Of a DNA stretch of 64,000 bases, positions 1 to 12,450 are shown piece after piece. The stretch covers positions 30,934,086 through 30,998,085 of the forward strand of contig JANAVB010029819.1 of NCBI GenBank assembly GCA_029216955.1. The letters run 5' to 3'. Made by a program: the position numbers and the translations under genes. Position 1 is the first letter of the stretch. Each line of letters begins with the position of its first letter. This stretch comes from Iris pallida (lineage: Eukaryota > Streptophyta > Magnoliopsida > Asparagales > Iridaceae). The notes under the pieces are model-generated. The model was given only the letters and a program-made list of their open reading frames with translations, ran no database searches and had not been told where the DNA came from.

Positions 1-271
1 CCAGCATTATTTGCTTAGGAACATACCCAAGAATGACCTTAGTTTAGGGTATACATAAAGGTTCCACGTTAGTATGGAAGATTTTAAAGGATGTATGACG
101 TAGTTTATGATAGAAGGATCTTATTGAACCTGAACCAAAAAGATTGTAAAGAGAAACAGAAGAGATATTACAAGGGTAGCAGATTGAGTCGTAGCCAGAG
201 TAGCTACATGTTATAGTTGACCTATTGGATGATTTTTAATTTCGAGGACAATTTTTGTAAGGTGGGTAGGA
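1..271 (+). other. Internal-region tail with polypurine tract of a gypsy-like element
   Basis: This is non-coding in all frames. It ends with the string TTTCGAGGACAATTTTTG (240-257) and the purine-rich AAGGTGGGTAGGA just before the LTR. The same arrangement, TTTCGAGGAC then a G-rich tract then TGTAA, recurs at 7854-7888 and, on the minus strand, beside 23631 and 53541. It therefore marks the 3' end of the internal domain of Tekay-like gypsy elements in this window. Confidence 0.7.
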
Positions 272-3235
272 TGTAAGCCCCCTGAATTTCAGGGCTATTT
301 AAATTTTCTAAATGAATTATTTTTGATAAGTATTTTATATTAATTTAAATACGTATTTTGCAGCGTATTTCGTATTCTCTTGGTTTTCGGAATGCTTTAA
401 ATTTTTCCAAAACTATAGGTTTTCTCCTTGATCGGCATACCGCTGGTATACCGGTGTATACCGACGGCATACCGCCCGGACATGTTTTCTACACTTTAGA
501 TATTTTTGGTTTCTGATATTTTCATGAATAGTGTTTCAGATATTTTCGTAAATAGTATTTAGATATTTTTGTGAATAGTGTTTAAGATATTTTCGTGAAT
601 AGTGTAGATGCACTCTATTATCCAATGGATAATTGGTTTTGTTTGAATGGCCATGATTGACCTAGACTTTCACATGGATCATGATCCAACGGCTAAGATT
701 AATTCCCCCTTCTATATATACCATTTCACTTTCTCTCTCCTCTCACTTTTCATTCTCTTCACTCTCTTTTCATTTCTTCTCTTCCCTTGGAGCTTGCCAA
801 GAGCTTGGCCTTGAGGTCTAGAGTGTGGTTTCGTACCCCTCTTGGTGGTGGAGTAGAAGATTAGGCTTGGAGCTTAACCTAGGCAAGTACATCTTGCCAA
901 ATTCTTGGACAATAGTAATCTATTGTCATTTTTGTTCTTCTTGGTATTAAATGCTTAGAATTTTCCTAAACTCATTTTGTTAAGAATGTTTTCCCTGTGA
1001 TTCTCATCTATATGCATGTTTCTAAAATTAGTTTTAATTAGGTTTTGATTTTCTGATAAAATCCAATATTGACTTAGTAGAAAACTCAGTATCAAGAGTG
1101 ATACTGGCGTTACCATCATGTATCTTAGTCACATATATATATATGAGGCCCTCACCTAGTTTGTATACCATGGATTTTGAGTTTGGTGGATATCGGAACC
1201 AGTTTCGGTATCCCGAGAACCTATTTTTGGAGTATTTTGATATATTGATCTATCAAATGTTTTGATTTGTGAAAACAAATAGTCCCATGTTATAGGAAAT
1301 TCAATTCTATGCAATTTTGACTTTTAAAAATCCGAATTTCGATTTAAAACAAAGTTTTTATGGCCGAAACAAGTTTTGAGTTTTCAAAAATCAACTTTCT
1401 GTGACGGTTCGAAAAATCCGTCGGAAAATCCGAACTTGCACCACTAAACTTGCTGTGACACTTCGGAAAATCCGTCGGTAATCCGCAGTAATCCGTCGGA
1501 TGATCCGGTTAGGCTATTTTTGAATTTTTTATATACATTTTAAGTGCTATAAAAATCTGGAAAAAATTGTATTCAAATACTATGTTAATTTAGCTAATTT
1601 ATTATAATTTTTCCAGCATTTAATAAGTGCTTTTGGTATTTTATAAAAATAGGAAAACAGAACTCATTTTCAGTATATTTATGTTTGCTGATTTTTAATA
1701 ATTATTTATGAGGGTTTATAAATTCCAAAAAAATTAGTATAAATTTCTATAATTAACAAGGATCATTCTGGAACTTTATTTTATGTAAAATTGAGCTTTT
1801 TGTATATCTCAAAAATTGTTAGAACTTAGTGTACAGTCTGATTTATTTATTGAGTAGTTACGACTTACAAGTTTTGTGTTGATTTGAGTTATTGTAGTAT
1901 TGGACCTCACCCTTCTCTAGTGTAAAGGCTGTAGAAAATTAGTTTGGATATAGTGTCCCCCCACATTGGACTTTTATACTAGGTCTCCACTTGGCTAGTA
2001 TCCAGTCAGGAGTCGTGTCACACCACTAATGTAATCTTAATCATAACTTAGAGGCTGAGTTTGTATATCATTTTGACAGGACACCGGACATCTATATCTT
2101 TATACTAGTATTCTTGCTTTGCTCGAGGCAAGTACATCTACAAACTTATTTACTGTCTTTTAATGCTAGAACATGTATTAACCCTGTTAAAATACTGATC
2201 CTTGAGGTAGCAAGTTAAATCTTCACATGTTGTATTACTTTCAGTACCTGCCATGCTTAGGACAGTTCTTATATCTTCACATGCTTCTTACTGGTTCTCA
2301 GTACATGTTTCACTATGCTTTATACTGCTATCAGTACCTACCGTGCTTTATACCGATCTCAGTAGCTCTTACATGTTAGAACCTGGGTTATGGGAAAACT
2401 GATAGTTGAGTACGTGATCATGCCCCCACGCTATGACCTTGAGCCGTGTAAGGCCGACATTATGCATGTAGACCTTGCCATAGGCCAATATCCCGAGGCA
2501 CTTGTACGTGTGTACATTTAGGCATGTATAAAAGTACATATTGTTCTTACCGGTGCCACAGCACCATCACCTATTGACCGATCACGTGCCTGCTACAGTT
2601 TTAAACATTACATATATATCTGTCTATATGACATATGTGTCCTTGCCATGATAGACTATTAATTGCCGTGTTCCCTATGTTACTATGATACTGTGATCCC
2701 AGTTGTACCATGAGGCCATGTTTCCAGTATTTTCTGTTTTATAGACTTATCACACCATGTTTCTTGTTGTACATCTCTTTCATTATATATTCAGTACTTT
2801 AGTTGTAGAGGTTGTACTTGCTCCCGTCCTGACAGGATAACGTTGTAGGTTCACTTTCCGAGGAGGAAATGCTATGTGATACATATTATGGCACTGATTT
2901 TGAGGACCTGGCCTTAGCTCCAGAAGAAGCCCTAGCGGGGAACCTTGCTTAGTTATCTTTCATGTGTTTTGAGACTTAGACTTTGGTCTGTACTTACATT
3001 TGAATACTGGACTTTGTCTCCAGTTAGATACTTTGGAAGTGTATTATTAAGTCTGTACTTGTTTACCTTCGCTTATAGATGCTGTGTTGTGATGTACCTT
3101 TTAAATGTGATATTAGAACTGTTAGTAGCTTAGATCTTTTATTGTCTATTCTTAGAAACAGCTTACTACGCTTTAACAAGCGTAGGCTGGACATGGCTCG
3201 GCCCGGCCCAACAATTTGGGTAATGGATCGTGACA
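272..3235 (+). repeat. Gypsy-type LTR, first copy (about 3.0 kb)
   Basis: It begins TGTAAGCCCCC directly after a polypurine tract and ends GGATCGTGACA, so it has TG...CA termini and the long-LTR layout of Tekay-like elements. Inside are a TATA box near 712, a pyrimidine-rich start-site region (725-790) and an AT-rich body. By eye it has no extended similarity to the LTR at 7885-10947, so the two do not form a pair. The small reading frames inside it (for example 2945-3372) have no recognisable product. Confidence 0.75.
712..721 (+). promoter_or_regulatory. Probable TATA box of the first LTR
   Basis: CTATATATAC is followed within 10-70 bases by a CT-rich stretch (TTTCTCTCTCCTCTCAC), the usual arrangement around a plant LTR transcription start. 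The box lies about 440 bases into the LTR, which would make the preceding part U3. Confidence 0.5.
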
Positions 3236-5290
3236 GCAGCACCCTCAGGCAGCCAGGCTGGACAGACCACTACCATGCCACCGGAAGGGAATGTACCACT
3301 GCCACCACCACCACCATTCCCTCAGCAGTTTCCCTCACAGTCGGGACCTCAGATGCCTCCACCACTGACTGATGGGAGTCATACTTCTCAGTTTATGTAT
3401 GCCATGATGCAGGCTCAGTGGCAGCAGACTGAGCTGATGAGACAGACGATGATGGCAGTATTGGCTAGACCTCCACTACCACCTCCAGTACCAGCACCAG
3501 CACCGGCTCTGCATCCTTATGAAGGCTCTATCAAGAATTTCACAGATATGAACCCCATGGCCTTTAGAGGAACAGAGAAGCCATTAGATGTGTCACATTG
3601 GCTTATTAGTACCGAAAAGCTACTGAAGGCATCCCAGTTGCCATCTCGAGATTGGATGACAGCAGTGGACCTACTGTTAGAAGACAATGCTCACCACTGG
3701 TGGAAGGCGGAAGAGAGACAATTAGCCACTGGGATCACCTGGAAGCAGTTCTATGATGCATTTTATGAGAGATTTTTCCCTATTCATGTTCTAGATGGTC
3801 TCTATGACCAGTTCCTTCATCTGAAGCAAATGAATATGACAGTTGACGAGTATGACTCAGAGTTCAATCGCCTCAGTCGATTTGGTGTGGGATTGATTCC
3901 AACGGAGTTAGAGAAGGCGAGGAGATTTTACCAGGGGCTTGCACCAGAGCTCAAGTCTTATACGACTACCCAGTCTCGAGTCTCCCATTCAGCTGTCTTG
4001 GAAGAAGCTCGTGCTCAGGAGATTCTTCGCAAGGAGCAGCAGCAGACATCGAGACGACATACCCCAGCAGTTATACCCGCCCGAGCCACCCAAAATAGAC
4101 CTATTAGGAGGGCCACAGGACAGTTCCAGCAGAGGCCCTCACCTTGTCAGAAGCCCGTTTGCCATTACTGTAGAAAACAAGGACATCTCCAGAACGACTG
4201 CAGGACTCGCCTTGGATTATGCTTGAGATGTGGATCCAATAAGCCCATGCTCAAGGACTGTCTGGAGCAACAGGCGATAGTACAAGCTTGGCAAAACCCG
4301 AGGCCCACAGCCCAAGCTCTTCCAGCACCACGGCCCGTAGCAGGAGCACCTCGTCCACTATTGCCTCCCCAAGGCGTACAGTACAACAAGGCCAGAGCTC
4401 AGGGCCCAGGACAGAATTATGGGCAGGTATTCTCACTTGCTGTTGAGGATATAGAGACAGAGGCGGAAGTTATAGCAGGTATGGTTTTAGTTGCATCTTT
4501 TCCTGCTATTACCTTATTTGATACTGGAGCCACACATTCATTTATAGCCACTAGTTTTGCCACTAGACACAACATTCCCATCACACCTTTAGCTAAGAAT
4601 GTTAAAATCCTTACTGGAGGAGGAGTTGTACCTGTTAGTGGTGTTTGTAGACGTTGTCCTGTAGTGATAAGTGGCAGAGAGATGATGGCACGACTTCTTA
4701 TATTCCCTATGCCGACATTTGATGTGGTTCTTGGAATGGACTGGTTGAGCCAGCATTTTGCTCTCATAGACTGCCATAGGAGCAGTATTATCTTTAGACC
4801 ACCGAATGCGGCAGAGTTTGAGTTCACCAAAGAAGACGAAGAGAGTTGTGATACACCCACATCGGGAACTCATATGATGATGCATGACACACCTCAGCAC
4901 CCTATTATTACCGAGTTCGAGGATGTATTCCCCAAAGAATTGCCTGGACTACCACCTGACCGAGATATTGAGTTTTCTATTGAGCTTATTCCTGGAGCCG
5001 AGCCTATTTCATCTCGAGTATATCGTCTGGCACCCAAGGAGTTGGTAGAGATGAAGACGCAGATTGATGACTTATTAGAGAAGGGATTTATTCGTGCCAG
5101 TGCGTCACCATGGGGAGCACCCGTTCTTTTTGTGCCTAAAAAAGACGGGACAGTGCGCATGTGCGTCGACTACAGAGCATTGAATGCAGTGGCGGTGAAG
5201 AACAAGTATCCCTTGCCACGTATAGACGATATATTCGATCAATTGAGTGGAGCAAAAGTATTATCCATGATTGACTTACGATTAGGCTAA
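3236..5290 (+). pseudogene. Gypsy gag, protease and N-terminal half of RT (broken)
   Basis: One open frame of about 680 codons encodes capsid (retrotransposon gag domain, roughly 3540-3960), a CCHC zinc knuckle at 4160-4201 (C-X2-C-X4-H-X4-C), a second degenerate knuckle just after it, an aspartic protease with active-site DTGA at 4520, and the first part of reverse transcriptase including the motif [19 protein letters not shown]. The N-terminus is proline-rich. The frame opens at the end of the preceding LTR rather than at a convincing ATG, so the gag start has been lost. It ends at a TAA at 5288, within the conserved RT motif DLRxGYHQ, where family members have a tyrosine codon. The product would be the capsid and replication polyprotein. 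Confidence 0.88.
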
Positions 5291-6300
5291 CACCAATTGA
5301 AGGTTCGGAAGGAAGACATTGCAAAGACGGCCTTTCGATCGAGGTATGGACACTACGACTTCTTGGTCATGCCTTTCGGTTTGACTAATGCTTTCGTAGT
5401 TTTTATGAATTTAATGAACAAGATCTTTCACCAGTACTTGGAGAAATTTGTAGTAGTCTTTATAGACGATATCTTGATTTACTCCAGGAGTCAAGAGGAG
5501 CATGAGCAGCATCTACGGATAGTTTTAGGAATGTTGAGGAATGAGCGACTTTTCGCGAAGCTTAGCAAGTATGATTTTTTTCTCAAGGAGGTATCATTTC
5601 TTGGTCATGTTGTTACGGGTGATGGTATATCGGTAGACCCAGAGAAAATTACAGCAGTCAAATCATGGCCCGCTCCCACATCAGCTTCTGAGGTAAGAAG
5701 TTTCCTCGGACTTACGGGTTACTACCGACGGTTCGTAGAAGATTTCTCTCGAATAGCGGGGCCTATGACTCGATTGACTTACAAGGATCAGGAGTTTGTA
5801 TGGACAGACGAGTGTCAAGCCGCGTTTGACGAATTGAAGAAGCGATTGACTACAGCACCGATCTTGACACTACCATCGGGCCCGGGAGGATTTGTGATCT
5901 ACAGTGACGCATCCGGGAAGGGATTAGGAGTGTATTGATGCAGCACGGGCGTATAGTAGCATATGCATCACGACAGTTGAGAGTGCATGAGAAGAACTAT
6001 CCGACCCACGAGCTAGAGCTCCCAACGTTTATCTTTGCTTTGAAGCTATGGAGACACTACTTGTACGGCGAGAAGGTTGATATCTACACTGATCATAAGA
6101 GCCTCAAGTACGTGTTCACACAGAAAGACTTGAATATGCGACAGCGATGTTGGTTGGAGTTGATGAAGGATTATGAGGTCGAGCTTCATTATCATCCAGG
6201 CAAGGCTAATGTCGTGGCAGACGCATTGAGCCGCAAGCCCATGGCACACTTTTTGACTACGCAGAAGGAGTTGAATAGAGACTTGGAGCAGCTTGGTATT
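5291..6300 (+). pseudogene. Gypsy RT (second half) and RNase H (broken)
   Basis: This continues RT after the premature stop. The catalytic aspartates in FIDDILIYS are encoded at 5465-5470, followed by FLGHVV and [12 protein letters not shown]. RNase H starts near 5890 (VIYSDAS) and includes YTDHKSLKY and the connection motif NVVADALSR. The frame is lost at about 5928, where one base appears deleted relative to the family, and resumes from 5935. A second frame change follows near 6290-6300. Stable protein is not expected. Confidence 0.88.
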
Positions 6301-7318
6301 GACGGGAGCAGATGGCGTATTAGCCTACCTCCAAGTGCAATCATCATTGGTAGAGCGCATCAAGGCAGCATTGCCCAATGGCGCTAGATTTCGATGGCTC
6401 AAAGAGAGGACTGAAGCAGAAGAGAAGACAGGTTTAAGAATCCACTCAGATGGGACATTACAATGTGGTGATCGCATTTATGTGCACAATAGAGAGCTAC
6501 GGCAGGAGCTGATGACAGAGGCTCACAGTTCAACTTACTCTATTCATCCCGGAGGAACCAAGATGTACCACAACTTACGACCGTATTATTGGTGGCACGA
6601 AATGAAGCGAGAGATAGCTCGTTTCGTTGCCAAGTGCTAGGTATGTCAACAAGTGAAGGCGGAGCACCAAAGGACGGCCGGATTATTACAGCCGCTACCC
6701 ATTCCCGAGTGGAAGTGGGAGCACATTACTATGGATTTCGTCACGGGTTTTCCTCGAAGTCCTAGGATACGTAACGCAGTGTGGGTGATTGTGGATAGAC
6801 TTACAAAGTCAGCCCATTTCTTACCTTTTAGAGTGGGTCAGTCGACAGAGGTATTGGCAGAGATGTATATGGAGTAGATTGTGAGACTATACGGTGTGCC
6901 TGTTAGTATTGTGTCGGACCGTGACTCGAGATTCACCTCGCACTTTTGGAGGAGCATGCAAGAGAGTTTGGGCATCCGATTGAAGTTTAGCACGGTATAC
7001 CATCCTCAGACAGACGGCCAGTCGGAGCGTACCATTCAGACGCTAGAAGATATGTTGAGAGCGTGCATGTTTGATTTTGGTGGTTCGTGGGAGGACCATC
7101 TTCATCTTATTGAGTTTTTCTACAATAATAGCTATCAAGCGAGGATTCAAATGGCTCCTTTTGAGGCATTGTATGGTAGGAAGTGTCGGTCTCCTGTCTG
7201 TTGGAACGACATAGGAGAGCGACAGCTATTGGGTCCCGAGTTGGTCTTGAGCACAGTGGAGACAGTGAAGAAAATCCATGACCACCTGCGAGCAACGCAG
7301 GATCGTCAGAAGCAGTAG
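6293..7318 (+). pseudogene. Gypsy integrase core (broken)
   Basis: The HHCC zinc-binding region is encoded at about 6525-6655, although a TAG at 6638 falls between its two cysteines. The DDE core follows: first aspartate in TMDFVTG (6734), second in VSDRDSRF (about 6915) and glutamate in DGQSERT (about 7026). Further stops lie at 6875 (TAG) and 7316 (TAG). These enzymes join element cDNA to the genome. The catalytic residues are present, but the frame is cut into pieces. Confidence 0.85.
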
Positions 7319-7800
7319 GCTGATAATCATCGTCGACCCTTAGAGTTCAAAGAGGGCGACCAAGTGTTCTTGAAGATATCCCCACTAGGGGCACGATTCG
7401 ATTCGGAGGACGTGGCAAGTTGAGTCCAAGGTACATCGGGCCTTTCGATGTCTTGGAACGTGTTGGAGAGGTTGCCTACAGATTGGCCTTGCCACCGTCG
7501 CTAGAGGGAGTACATGACGTATTCCATGTATCTCAGTTGAGGAGGTACGTGGCGGACAGCAACCGTGTGCTTGATCACTCCGAGATCACAGTTGGACCGA
7601 GTTTGTCGTACGAAGAACAACCAGTAGGTATCCTCGATCGTCGAGTGAAGGTGTTGCAGAATCAATCTATTCCAATGGTTCGCGTGGCATGGAAGCATCA
7701 CTTGCCAGGGGAGTCTACTTGGGAGCGCGATGACGACTTCCGAAACTGCTACCCGTATGTGTTCGAAGACGAAGGTATGTCTTGCATTTTAAGCTCTTAA
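7319..7800 (+). pseudogene. Integrase C-terminal region with chromodomain-like tail
   Basis: After a frame change near 7400 the frame reads LSPRYIGPFDVLERVG (the GPY/F-type integrase C-terminal module), then HVSQLRRYV, and ends with a chromodomain-like block (VRVAWKHHLPGESTWERDDD, about 7675-7740). Such a tail is diagnostic of chromoviruses, and this linker-plus-tail arrangement points to the Tekay branch. It is thought to steer integration to heterochromatin. The stop is at 7798. Confidence 0.8.
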
Positions 7801-7884
7801 ATTACTATTAATTTTCCCTACATTGCATTTGATACCCCGACATTAGTTTAATTTCGAGGACGAATTTTTTTTATTTGGGTAGGA
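7801..7884 (+). other. 3' untranslated internal region and polypurine tract
   Basis: This is a non-coding tail with TTTCGAGGACGAATTTTT followed by TTATTTGGGTAGGA immediately before TGTAAACCCCC. It primes plus-strand synthesis in the element's replication cycle. Confidence 0.75.
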
Positions 7885-8099
7885 TGTAAACCCCCATAAT
7901 TTTTAATTAATTTTTATAAATTAATTAAATTTGTTGTACATTTTATTAATTATAAATTTATTGTTACTAGCTTATTAGTATAAATAAATGCATGTGTGTA
8001 TATATTATATGTGTGCATGTTAGTGTTACTATTAAATAAGGAATAATAGAATCTAGGATTTTAGGAATTTATTTGTAATTTTAAGGAATTTTTGCATGC

Positions 8100-8335
<236 letters not shown>

Positions 8336-8500
8336 TGTTAAAAAAATAATAAAGAGGAGGGGACCAGCCCACATGGGACCGGTCCACCTCAACCCGGGAC
8401 CCCCCAAAAACTAGTAAGGTTAGCAGCAGTTGCTGCTATGCATTCACCCGAGCCCCCCCCATACTAGTATTCCCATTCGAATTAAGAGTCAGCGGCGGCA

Positions 8501-8508
8501 TATATAAA
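8501..8508 (+). promoter_or_regulatory. TATA box of the 3' LTR
   Basis: TATATAAA is preceded by GC-rich sequence and followed 25-45 bases later by AACCCTAACTCCCTCTCTC, a typical plant start-site context. It is about 615 bases into the LTR. Confidence 0.6.
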
Positions 8509-11240
8509 CCGCTCGACTAACCGAAACCCTAACTCCCTCTCTCGTAATGCAATACCCCTCGACCCCAAGGCCGCCAACCCCCCATGCACACCCCAGCAGC
8601 CGGCGAACCGCCGTCGTCGACCGAAGATATTGCCGGAGTCGCGTTCGCGAGGAAACAGAGGAAGCCCTGTTTTCGATCAACTGCAAGGTACTGTCTTCGA
8701 CACAGTATTTCTTCCTCCGTGCTTAGCCAATTCTCGTACCATAACTTTCTAAGGATAACCAATATAACCATCTAGGAGTCCCTTCAAATGGATTGGAGAG
8801 TACTCGACTAGGTTTCTCAGGAGATTGATTCAAATTTCCCGAAAAAACTCGCGAAAAAATAGTATAGAGGGCAGTCCCAAACCCATAATTGGAAGCCAAA
8901 TTCTTGGCGATTCTTCGACAGTTTAGTAAAACTAATTGAACACATGTGAAGACAACATAACCACGACTAAAACGCAACTTGTAGATCGATATTTAGATCT
9001 CTGTGCAAGAATTAAATCCATGTTAAACTTGTGCGAAAAACTGTTTTCAAAATAGTAAATTTTAGAGAATCTTCCCCGATATGACGTGCGCCCCGACAAG
9101 CCGGGCGACGTGGTCGTGCGCTATACCCATCGAAAGGCGCGTATGGATGTTGCGGACGTGTGGGAACTGACGCAACTCAGTTTTGTTGCATGTGCGCGAT
9201 GAAATCAATGCGTATCCGTCGAGATACCCCCGTGTCGACGTTTTGCAAACTTGCCCATAACTTCGTGTACAGTCGTCGATTCGAGACGAAACTTATGCCA
9301 ACAGGTCCGGATCGAAATTCTGGTCCTGTGTGCCAAGTTTGATTCGATTCTGAGAAAGTCGAATCGGAACCCCTTTTTGGCGGGGCTGCGACCTACTCAA
9401 ACGGGCAATTTTGTACACGGCTCATCGGAATCCAAAACTGGACATATCGTTGAGTTCCTCTCCTCAAACTGAAACCGTAGACATGTAGTTTGACGACTTT
9501 AGAGACCATAGACTTTGGCATGCATTTCGGTGCAAAGCGGGTTCAACGGCGGACATCGTTTTGATCAAAAATTACAATTTGGCCCCTATTCCAAAATTTG
9601 ACTTTTGGACAGGCATTTCCTAGGTATATCTTCTACATCGAGTGCATTTTAGATGTTTGTTTCAGCGTCCGGAGTTGTTTGGAGACTGTGATGTTTCTTG
9701 GCTGACATTGTGATTTCTTGGGCTTGCCACTTTGCACCATCAGGCAAGATACCTTGCCACCTTACTCTGTGATTATTATATTTCTTATTTTCAGTTGTTA
9801 TTATCAGCATTTTGTTTTTTAATATTTAAACTGGGCGTCCAAGTCACACTTGGTTGCAAGCGACTCTATCGGTCGTTTACTTCGCCTTATTTTTTTCTCT
9901 TGCATTGACTTAGTCTAGTGACCACCCGTTGATGTTGAGGTATTGGTACATCTTATACGGCCTTGACACTTGTTGTATCATGTTATATGAGTCACATGCA
10001 GGACACGTACCCGCGTAGTCGGCTGGCCACCGATACGTATGGAGCGCACGACGGATAGGAGTAACTGCCAATAGTATTGCATGTTAGAAGACTTGGCGGT
10101 TACTAGAGGTTCATATCAGTCATGGAGATGATGATACAAGGCATTGGGTGGGGAGAACAATACCTGACGTATGGGCTTCTTTGCACTTCCCTGATTACCT
10201 GTGCACTCCTCCGGAGACGTAGGCTCTAGGCGCCCTCTGACGTTTCCCAGAGTGTTATGGACGTAGCCCTTTGCACATGGTGCCCTCTGATGCTTCCAGA
10301 GCGTTATGGACGTAGGCCCCTGGTGCCCTCTATGGGAACTATGCCAATCCTATTTACAGCCAGGGCTCATGCGTCGAAGGATTGTATCTCAACTGCATAT
10401 TCACAGTAGAATGGTCAGGAACCCGATTGCATGTACACCTTTTTCTCTTATTATATATCACAGTTTATATGGCATGGTATTTTCTTATATCTTTCTATGT
10501 CCCCTGAGGACCTGGTTATCTCTCCAGGTTTAGACAATTTTCTACAGGAGTACGGAGCGGCGTTGGAGCTATCCTACATCGATGACGAGGCAGTCTTTAC
10601 TGATGTCTAGTCTATTCTTTATTTGAGACATTAGTGGACATATTTTGTATTTCATTTCTTTCTATTTGCGGAGGTTGGACTCCGATCTTGTGAGACTATT
10701 TTTTATAGCTGTTTGGAGTGAGTATGTTCACCCGGCTATCTTTTGAGATACTTATTTATTTATTTGGACTCTATCATCTTCTGTGTTGAGCTGTGATGAA
10801 ATTAGATATGTTATTCTGGCCTGTGATTATTTTATTTACAGCTTATGTGCATATTTGAGGATTCCATATATTAGAGTATTCTTCGTATATGTGCAGGTGG
10901 CATGTTCACGTACTTGGTCCTACGTATTTTGGGACTGGGGTGTTACACACCATGATGTATACTGGTTTCCCTCTGAGAGGACAAGTCCAGTTGCGAGTAC
11001 TCTTGCTAGCTTTTAATCCACTATGGCACAAGCTTTAACTGAGCGCTTGCAACTCTTACAACACCGTGCTTAGGTTTTGGGCATTTTAGAATTATGGATT
11101 TTTGGGATAAGTAGGTAGGCTTATTTTTGTTTGTGGACTGAGAAAAAACTTAAGCCAGTACCGATCCGATCAATCTCACATTTTTTCTATACTAAATAAA
11201 AGGAAAAGTACAGAATAAATATGAAAACTAATAGCCCATT

Positions 11241-11721
11241 TGATGACGTTTTTTTTCTGACATTTGATAAGACTAGAAGACATTTTTTTCCTTGACGGCA
11301 GTCGTCCAAAGATAAACAGATCTACAAATCTGAATACCTTTCGGGGGCTTCACCTCCGAACCCCGGACGGGGGGCGCTGCCCCCTCGATCCCTGTCCGCT
11401 GACCGGGGAGCGGAACCCCCGATGCGAGGCCCCGGATAGGTCGCTAGGCGGTTCAGAGAATTCTTTTTATATGACGCCATCTTTGGACCATCAAATATTG
11501 TTCATTGCATATGTCCTGGTTTGATCATGCTTACTGCTTGTCTGCAAGCACATGTTAGATGAACAAAACAATATGATGTAGTATGATATAATCATAGCAA
11601 TATGATTTACAACATTTAGGACAATGCTAAGTTTAAGTAGCAACATGATAATGATTACATGAATATTAGTGACATCAATAGTTAAACTTAATTGATTAGC
11701 CATATTAAAAAACATGATATA
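11241..11721. other. Unassigned insertion in the copia 3' LTR with a GC-rich patch
   Basis: This stretch has no counterpart in the 5' LTR. Bases 11338-11455 are strikingly GC-rich and full of short inverted repeats (CGGGGGC, GGGGGGCGCTGCCCCC, CCGGGGAGCGGAACCCCCG) in an otherwise AT-rich setting; the remainder is AT-rich. I recognise no gene or transposon ends, and the 86-codon frame here is likely chance. Confidence 0.5.
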
Positions 11722-11768
11722 ATCATTGGGCTAACAAATGGATGATTTGGAATAAGAAGTTCTCCTCT

Positions 11769-11776
11769 ATTTATAG
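11769..11776 (-). promoter_or_regulatory. TATA box in the copia 3' LTR
   Basis: On the minus strand this reads GCTATAAATAGAG. The same sequence is at 60447 in the related plus-strand LTR. The equivalent place in the 5' LTR (38273-38280) reads TACAAATA, one substitution away. Confidence 0.6.
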
Positions 11777-12291
11777 CATTTTTGGGGACAGAACTTGGCA
11801 TGAGTTTGGGTCCACAATTTTTATATTTTGAAAAGTGGTTAGAGATATTTAGGAAGACCAAAACAGTCTGGAACTAACCTGACTGAACTCGGGGTGAATT
11901 CGGGCCGAACTCGGCTTGAGTTCTATCATGAATATATGCTCATTTTTGTTGGGCTTTTTGTATTGGTATTGGATATGGAATTGGGTATAGGCTTTGTATA
12001 GAATATGGGTTAGATAAGTAGGCTTATTTTGGACAGTGGTGTTCAGTAGAAAGGCAGTTGCCAATCCGATCAACCTCATATTTTTCTAGATTCAATAAAA
12101 GGAAAAATACATAATAAAATGTAAAAACAAGTCTTGACCAACATCTGTAGTTTTTGTACGATGAAGACAACGAGTAGTATCGTGTTGGAAGTATACATTC
12201 TGTTTTTGTACCTGTAATGTATTATTTGTTCGTCGACTAAAGTTTATGTTGGTCATCAAAATCAGGTGTGACTATGACATATGGGCTAACA

Positions 12292-12450
12292 ATCTCTCCC
12301 ATTTTAATTATTGGAAAACTTTTAGTTTATACCAAATAATATCAAAAAAATAACTTGAACATTTTATACCTTCTTGGTTTGGTACTTAGCATTGACATTT
12401 TTTGATATTGGGCATATTTGGTATATACTCTTCTCCCCCTTTGTCATTTG
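12292..12450 (-). promoter_or_regulatory. Polypurine tracts of the copia element
   Basis: Directly upstream of the 3' LTR on the minus strand is AAAATGGGAGAGAT (12292-12305), the expected plus-strand primer. A second purine run, ACAAAGGGGGAGAAGAG, lies about 130 bases further in (near 12430-12446). It resembles the AAAGGGGGAG tract found in SIRE-type elements. Confidence 0.6.

Larger units (their letters stand above)
1..3235 (+). mobile_element. 3' part of a gypsy-like LTR retrotransposon
   Basis: The segment contains the last 271 bases of an internal region, a polypurine tract and one complete LTR; the 5' part lies left of the window. No coding potential is visible in the internal remnant, so it may be a non-autonomous (LARD-like) element. 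Its LTR stops exactly where the middle of a gag frame begins, which is most simply explained by insertion into the gag of the element that starts at 3236. The adjacent five bases GCAGC (3236-3240) would be one copy of the target-site duplication. The other copy cannot be seen. Confidence 0.6.
10948..12291 (-). repeat. 3' LTR of the large copia element, truncated and interrupted
   Basis: Bases 10948-11240 match 5' LTR sequence near 37930-38050 (GATGTATACT...GAGAGGAC...GCACAAGCTTTAAC) and then jump to its region near 38560. Bases 11725-12291 match 38240-38794 almost end to end. The outermost roughly 180 bases are missing because a gypsy element inserted here. The inner end reads TGTTAGCCC on the minus strand next to a polypurine tract. 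Between the two LTR blocks lies about 480 bp of unrelated sequence, so this may be two LTR fragments rather than one LTR. Confidence 0.75.
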
